Shown: positions 30,937-35,397 of the stretch, in pieces | Numbering within the stretch: the stretch's first letter is position 1 | Layout of the letters: each line of letters begins with the position of its first letter | Program-made: the position numbers and the translations under genes | Notes under the pieces: model-generated | What the model was told of the DNA's origin: nothing | The model's database searches: none | The model's input: the letters and a program-made list of their open reading frames with translations, nothing else | From: an uncultured Campylobacter sp. | GTDB taxonomy: Bacteria > Campylobacterota > Campylobacteria > Campylobacterales > Campylobacteraceae | Direction of reading: 5' to 3' | DNA length: 35,397 bases | Assembly: GCA_900539255.1 (NCBI GenBank) | Contig: UQBJ01000022.1 | Span: 1 to 35,397, forward strand

Positions 30937-31065
30937 TTAAAATCTGTGCCATATAAAACTTTTAAGTCTTTTGGTGCGTTGTTCGCATAGTTCTTTGACT
31001 TCTTGAATTTTCTCACTTGATTTGTTTTTACACTTACGATGAGCTTTGCGGCTTGTCCTTTTCAT
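30937..31065 (-). CDS. Candidate 42-residue basic protein after the restriction-modification gene
   Basis: ATG 31065, five bases after the stop of the restriction-modification gene, opens 42 codons ending TAA. The product begins MKRTSRKAHRKCKNKSSEK, continues IQEVKELCEQRTKRLKSF and ends IWHRF. It is strongly basic (Lys/Arg about one third) with a helical look. No Shine-Dalgarno is visible, so translation would rely on coupling. I do not recognise it; it may be a real small gene, or a fragment left by rearrangement. Confidence 0.35.
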   Translation of the reverse strand: MKRTSRKAHRKCKNKSSEKIQEVKELCEQRTKRLKSFIWHRF

Positions 31066-31070
31066 AGAAT

Positions 31071-34000
31071 TTAAAACAAATGTCTTTCTATAATGTGTGT
31101 TTTTTGAGTTTCTAAATTTAGCAACATTGAATTTAAATGCGAAATTTGAGTTTCAAGCTTTTCTATGCAAGAGCTGATTTTTTCTTGCTCTTTTAAAGGC
31201 GGTAGTGGGATTTTAAAATTAGAAAATTGCGGTAAAGTAAGCTGTGGGATATTTACTCCGCTTTGCTCGATTTTATTATTATTAAGGACTAATTCTAAAA
31301 ATTTTAAATTTGAATTTCTGTTTGGAATTAAAACAATCAATCTCACAATAGGATAAAAAGGCTCAAATCTTGCAACAGCATATCCTATTGTGCCTCTTGC
31401 TGAAATAGTTACAGCATTTTGCGTAATTGTGGGCTTATTTGTATAACCATAAAGTCCTTGTTTTTCTATTGCATTAGCATAAATAGGAATAAAGCATTCT
31501 TGTGTTTTTGTTTCTGAAAATACTTTTGGCTTATCACCACCTGCTAGTAATTTTTCTGCAATTTGCGAAATGGCGACTCTCTCCCAGCCTTGTTGTGGTG
31601 GGTGTGGCAAGGCGTTTAAATCTTTTTGCAAAGCGTTTAAATCAAATTTGAAATTTAAAGAAAGGGCTTTAAAGGTGCTTTGAAATTCTAAAAGTGTGTT
31701 TAAAAGGCTTGTAGGCTCTTGCGTTTCATCTTCGCTGATGCCTGTTTGTGCTAAAATGGCTTTGATTAACTCTTTTAAGCACTGCTTAGCCTTGTTTAAC
31801 GCGCCGTTTTGTTTTTCTACCATTTCGCATTCGCTTACGATTTGTTTTTGAATTTCAAGTGGCGGTTTAGGGATTTGGATATTTTCTATAAAAGTTTTTG
31901 AAATATTTTTTAAAGCAATACCTTTAAAGCCAACCTCTAAAATTTCTAAATTAGCGTTAATTACTTCATAGAAAAATTTCAAGTAAATATCTTCTTTATC
32001 GCTTGTAAAAATATAAGTGTGGTCAGAGCTTGAAAATTTTCCATTTAAATAGTGAATATTTGCTCCACCACCATCACCGATAATCAAAGCCTCCGTATCA
32101 AAGTCTGCCTCGTTGCATTTTTCTATAATTTTAGAGCTTTTGATAAAAGGATAAATACCGCTTGGATTTGCAAATGAAGCTGGGCGTTTGCCCTTACCTT
32201 GACTTTTTAAAGCTTCACCAAGTCTTACTAACTCAAATTTAGAATTTTCAAAAGGATTTGCGTGGTTTGTTTTGCTTGATGAGGTGGCAGGATTAAGCGT
32301 GATGGCTTTGTTAAACTCAGCCCTTGAAAAGTCAAGCATCTCCACAAGCCTTGCTTTAAAGGCGTGTTTTTCTAGCTCTTGTGGGATTTGATTTGTGTTG
32401 TTTAAAAACGCATTTTTAATTAAAACATTGATTTTTGTTTCGTTGTGTGGATTTTCTCTGTCAAAAAGCTGGCTTTGGTAGGGGTTGTGTAGTTCTTTTA
32501 AGCCCTCATCGCCTTTGCGGTTGCTCCACTCATAGCCTAAAAATTTCTTTTGCTCTTTTAAGTCGCTTGGGGATTTGACGATTAACACTTCGGTTTTGTG
32601 ATTTAGAGCAAAATGAAGCAATTTGTCTTTTTCGATTTCAAGGGCAAATTTTAAAAAGGTTGCCTGTTTTAAGGCGTCTTTTCCTACTTGGTTTTGGGCG
32701 TCTTTGTAGGCTTTGGTTTTTAGTAAATTTGCATACTCGCTTGAGCTTAAAAACGCCTTTTCATACTCGCTAAATTCTTGGGTTTTGGCTAGGGTTGTGT
32801 TGATTTTGCCGTTTAAAAACTCGCCAAAATCCGCTTGGTTGTAACCCATAAACTCGCAATACTCACGCAAAAAGGCGTTTAGATAAACATTGTCAAAGCT
32901 TAAAGACTCTTCTATGTTGTCTTTTAAATTTAAATAGCTTTGCGAGTCTTGCGAACTAGCGTAAGTTTCGCGCTTATTCGCAAAAAGAATGATTGTGTTT
33001 GTGCCTGTTGCGCCAAATGTAGCACTTCCTAGCTCGACAATGGCGATAATGTCAAAATTTCGCAAGATAATCTCGCGCGTGCTTTCGTAAATCCCGCCTT
33101 TGTTTAAAATAGAGCTAGGCAGGACTATGGCAAGTTTTGCGTTACTTGCTAAAAGCGAATTTGCCCGTTCGATAAAAAAGCATTCAATGGCGTTAAAGCT
33201 GTCTAAATCGCTTACTTTATCTTTTAGCTCAAATTTAGCATAAGCGCTTTTGTTTAGTGTATTAGCAAAGCCTTTGACAGAATAGGGCGGATTTGAAATG
33301 AGCAAATCAAAATCTTTGTGCGTAAATTTAGCAAAGTCAAGCGCATCGGCGTAGGTGATGTTGATTTTTTCTTGCGAAAACATAGCGGCGGCGACTTTTG
33401 CGACCTTGCTTAGGCGGTATTCTTTTTCTATGCCGTAAATGTGGCTAAAAAGCTCGTCTAAACGCTCTTGCTTTTGCTCGTCATTTGGCAAAATTTGCGT
33501 GAGTATATTTGCGTAAGTGTTTAAAAAATGCCCCGCTCCGCAAGCATAATCAATCACCTTTGGCGTGCCTTTTTCAAGCATAGTTTCAAGCGGCAAAGAG
33601 TGGATGATAAACTCGCAAATTGGCATAGGCGTGAAAAACTGCCCTTCATCTTGCTTCATACCTTTTTGCAAAAATAGCTCAAAGAGATTGCCTAAGAGTT
33701 GGTTGGTTTTATTTTGCGTGAGTTTAAGCTTTTCAAAAAGCTTGACAACGGCTTTTAGCACTTCGCCGTTTTGTAAAAAAAGCTCTTTATTATGCACTTC
33801 TAAAAAGCTAAAATCGCTGTGTGAGTAGAATTTGAGCTGGCGGATAAACTCTTGCATTTGTTCTTTTAGGTGTTTGGCTTTGATTTTTTGGCGTTTAAAA
33901 TCGCTGAATTGTTCGTTGATTTGCTCATCGCTTATATAAGTAATTTCTTCGCCTAAAAATTCTTTCATCGCTTCTTTATAAAGCAGCATTAGCCTATCTT

Positions 34001-35012
34001 GCATAGCCTCGATACTATCGCTTGCGTTGCCACGGTAGCAAAAGTTTAGAATTTCTTTATTGTGATTTTCGTCATAAATTTTACAAAGAAAGAGATTTAC
34101 GAGCTTGTCAAAGGCGTTTTCTTTGCCTGAGATGTTGTATTTGCGTAAAATTTTAGCAAATTCGTGGTATTTGCCATCTTCATAGGTTTTGCCCTCATCG
34201 TTGTAGCTTGAAAGCTCTTGTAAATCCTCAAAACAAAGCGCGTTTTTGCCCGCCTCATAAGCGTTTATGTTGCGCTCAAAAATGCCGATTTCGGCGTATT
34301 CTAGTTTATAAACTTCCCTCCACACCTCAAAAGCCTCAGCCGAGCTGGTGGCGTGCGCGTAGCCTGTGATGATGGTTTTGTATTGGGTGGATAAATCTTG
34401 TAAATAGCTTTTGTTATCTTGTGTGGCGATGATGAAATTTGAGTAATTTAAGCTAAAATCTTGGGCGTTTTGGTTTTGCGGGGAATTTGGTTTTGTTAAA
34501 TCGCTCGTGTAAAGGCAGAGAAATTTCACACTTTTTTCTTGCCAAAAATAGCTAAAAAGCTGTCCGCCGTCAGTTTGCATTCTGCGCCACTCTTTCATAA
34601 ATTCGCTATTTTTGCTATCTGTCGTTTTGCATTCTATGAGTAAATAAGGCTTTTGTTCGTTATCTCGCACTAAAATGTCCGCCTTGCCACCCTTTGCCTC
34701 TCGCCCTAAATTCCATCTAGGCTCTAACTCGATATGCTCTTTTTTATAACCCTTTTGCAAAAGTCTATGCACGCACTCAAAAACGACAAAATTTTCAGGG
34801 TGAGAGAAATTGCTCGTGGTGTCATCGTGGATAATAATGCCATTTGGCTCGCTTAGATTCGCGCTTGTATTTGCAGGATAGATAAGCTTTTTTGCTTTAA
34901 AATCCACTTTTAACGCGGTGTTATTTGCAAGCGTTTTACTGAAAATTTGCGCAGGATTTTCTTTAAAATCAAGCAAAATAAGTAAATCTTTAAAATTTTC
35001 TTTTGTTATCAT
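31071..35012 (-). CDS. Single-chain restriction-modification enzyme, Type IIG/IIB-like, two target-recognition domains
   Basis: A 1313-residue fusion cutting and methylating DNA. Domain order: nuclease of the HsdR N-terminal kind (about 60-170; D112 and the ECK at 127-129 form the PD-(D/E)xK site), a helical linker, an N6-adenine methyltransferase of the HsdM kind (about 430-690; SAM motif IDYACGAGHF 487-496, catalytic NPPY 574-577), and two HsdS-like recognition domains (about 925-1090 and 1143-1300). Each recognition domain ends in an IPxPPLxxQ(K/E)-type segment and helix. Two recognition domains imply a split target, as for the C. jejuni enzyme CjeI. No frameshift or homopolymer switch is seen, so it should be active. 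AAAAGGC is upstream of the ATG, with TATAAT at 35046-35041. There is no separate methylase or specificity gene. Confidence 0.92.
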   Translation of the reverse strand: MITKENFKDLLILLDFKENPAQIFSKTLANNTALKVDFKAKKLIYPANTSANLSEPNGIIIHDDTTSNFSHPENFVVFECVHRLLQKGYKKEHIELEPRWNLGREAKGGKADILVRDNEQKPYLLIECKTTDSKNSEFMKEWRRMQTDGGQLFSYFWQEKSVKFLCLYTSDLTKPNSPQNQNAQDFSLNYSNFIIATQDNKSYLQDLSTQYKTIITGYAHATSSAEAFEVWREVYKLEYAEIGIFERNINAYEAGKNALCFEDLQELSSYNDEGKTYEDGKYHEFAKILRKYNISGKENAFDKLVNLFLCKIYDENHNKEILNFCYRGNASDSIEAMQDRLMLLYKEAMKEFLGEEITYISDEQINEQFSDFKRQKIKAKHLKEQMQEFIRQLKFYSHSDFSFLEVHNKELFLQNGEVLKAVVKLFEKLKLTQNKTNQLLGNLFELFLQKGMKQDEGQFFTPMPICEFIIHSLPLETMLEKGTPKVIDYACGAGHFLNTYANILTQILPNDEQKQERLDELFSHIYGIEKEYRLSKVAKVAAAMFSQEKINITYADALDFAKFTHKDFDLLISNPPYSVKGFANTLNKSAYAKFELKDKVSDLDSFNAIECFFIERANSLLASNAKLAIVLPSSILNKGGIYESTREIILRNFDIIAIVELGSATFGATGTNTIILFANKRETYASSQDSQSYLNLKDNIEESLSFDNVYLNAFLREYCEFMGYNQADFGEFLNGKINTTLAKTQEFSEYEKAFLSSSEYANLLKTKAYKDAQNQVGKDALKQATFLKFALEIEKDKLLHFALNHKTEVLIVKSPSDLKEQKKFLGYEWSNRKGDEGLKELHNPYQSQLFDRENPHNETKINVLIKNAFLNNTNQIPQELEKHAFKARLVEMLDFSRAEFNKAITLNPATSSSKTNHANPFENSKFELVRLGEALKSQGKGKRPASFANPSGIYPFIKSSKIIEKCNEADFDTEALIIGDGGGANIHYLNGKFSSSDHTYIFTSDKEDIYLKFFYEVINANLEILEVGFKGIALKNISKTFIENIQIPKPPLEIQKQIVSECEMVEKQNGALNKAKQCLKELIKAILAQTGISEDETQEPTSLLNTLLEFQSTFKALSLNFKFDLNALQKDLNALPHPPQQGWERVAISQIAEKLLAGGDKPKVFSETKTQECFIPIYANAIEKQGLYGYTNKPTITQNAVTISARGTIGYAVARFEPFYPIVRLIVLIPNRNSNLKFLELVLNNNKIEQSGVNIPQLTLPQFSNFKIPLPPLKEQEKISSCIEKLETQISHLNSMLLNLETQKTHIIERHLF

Positions 35013-35040
35013 CTTGTGCCTTTTATCAAATAATCTTGTG

Positions 35041-35046
35041 ATTATA
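35041..35046 (-). promoter_or_regulatory. -10 box for the restriction-modification gene
   Basis: TATAAT on the minus strand 29 bases before the ATG, in the 50-base gap after the hydrolase gene. Confidence 0.6.
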
Positions 35047-35062
35047 GCAAATTTTTGTTAAA

Positions 35063-35397
35063 TCACTTTATCAAAGCCGAAATTTCCTTGAAATTCGCGT
35101 GCTTGCTGTCTTTTAAAAGGGCAAACACTATGCTTTCAGCGGGCAAAACGCTCAAAGTTTCAGTCGCTGAAAGAGAGTGAAAAAAGTTAAGTGCCATTTC
35201 ATAGCTTTTGCCACTGCGTGAGCTGATACAATCGCCCACCACAACGCATTCATAGCCCAAATTCACAGCTTGCATTACGCTTTGAAGCACGCAAATGTGA
35301 GCTTCTATCCCAAAAATAACAAGGGTTTTGCACCCGCTACTTGCGATAAATTCACGCATATCCCTGTCGCCAAATATCCCAAAGCTCGTTTTTTCAA
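35063..35397 (-). CDS. Isochorismatase-family hydrolase, N-terminus beyond the window
   Basis: The reading frame is open to the last base; visible residues start EKTSFGIFGDRDMREFI. The pattern KTSFGIF...LVIFGIEAHICVLQSVMQAVNLGY...VVGDCISSR is diagnostic: the cysteine in HICVLQ is the nucleophile, and GIEAHICV carries the cis-peptide loop. The branch with EAH(I/V)CVLQ includes ISOC1 and YcaC-like amidases rather than true isochorismatase. An internal ATG at 35359 is not the real start. The substrate is unknown. Confidence 0.88.
   Translation of the reverse strand, partial: EKTSFGIFGDRDMREFIASSGCKTLVIFGIEAHICVLQSVMQAVNLGYECVVVGDCISSRSGKSYEMALNFFHSLSATETLSVLPAESIVFALLKDSKHANFKEISALIK

Noticed and set aside
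1..35397. CRISPR array
   Set aside because: No regularly spaced direct repeats with unique spacers; the repeats found are palindromic, irregular and dispersed.
1..35397. Phase-variable homopolymer tracts
   Set aside because: No G or C runs beyond five to six bases were seen in the surface or restriction genes; the nine-A run in prmA is in an essential-type conserved gene.

Overview
The window is about 35 kb of chromosomal DNA from a Campylobacterota species, most likely a Campylobacter. The order cheY-prmA-ftsH-(Psd-like)-pssA, the pair lgt/frdCAB, the trio UPF0763-hemN-GlpC-like, a pglG homologue beside cheY, and promoters consisting almost only of a TATAAT box all fit that group. These synteny statements come from memory of C. 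jejuni and H. pylori and were not searched. There is no prophage, integrase, CRISPR array or rRNA.

Layout. 1-2607: two divergent surface-glycan glycosyltransferase genes, a GT4 that runs off the left edge and a GT2. 2902-5884: nth (endonuclease III) read leftward, then a rightward group of GNAT acetyltransferase, a degenerate family-4-like uracil-DNA glycosylase and a lipoprotein. 6111-9530: UPF0763/DUF2603, oxygen-independent coproporphyrinogen oxidase (hemN) and a two-domain Fe-S oxidoreductase. A strong hairpin at 9755 separates these from the remainder, in which every gene is on the minus strand. 9797-10351: a PepSY-type membrane protein. 10984-15915: the tightly coupled cheY-prmA-ftsH-Psd-like-pssA operon. 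16016-16915: pglG. 17428-19339: groES-groEL. 19732-21375: a YojI/SyrD-type ABC exporter. 21685-25133: fumarate reductase frdCAB. 25345-28853: a DUF374 acyltransferase, three genes resembling PilM/PilN/PilO, and lgt, probably one operon. 28980-29829: a small unknown protein and a cupin. 29998-30074: a CAT-anticodon tRNA. 30234-30884: a HAD phosphatase. 31071-35012: a single-chain restriction-modification enzyme with two target-recognition domains, followed by a 42-codon candidate gene. The right edge holds a partial isochorismatase-family hydrolase.

The most unusual feature is a family of short palindromic repeats (core GTCATACTGAGC ... GCGAAGTATCC and variants). It lies in intergenic DNA at about 10.46-10.90, 17.07-17.28 and 19.62-19.70 kb. 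It also lies inside both glycosyltransferase genes, where it is open and adds roughly 80 codons to each protein. The two inserts are read in the same frame across their shared modules (SEVSI, AQNDK, KVSQ) and fall in surface loops between conserved motifs. This resembles the protein-embedded palindromic elements of Rickettsia and is the best candidate here for something undescribed.

Other points worth a second look are a direct repeat over the PepSY-gene promoter that matches the published DccR consensus, the Psd-like protein with no visible self-cleavage site and a 100-residue Lys/Ser/Thr tail, and the PilMNO-like cassette.
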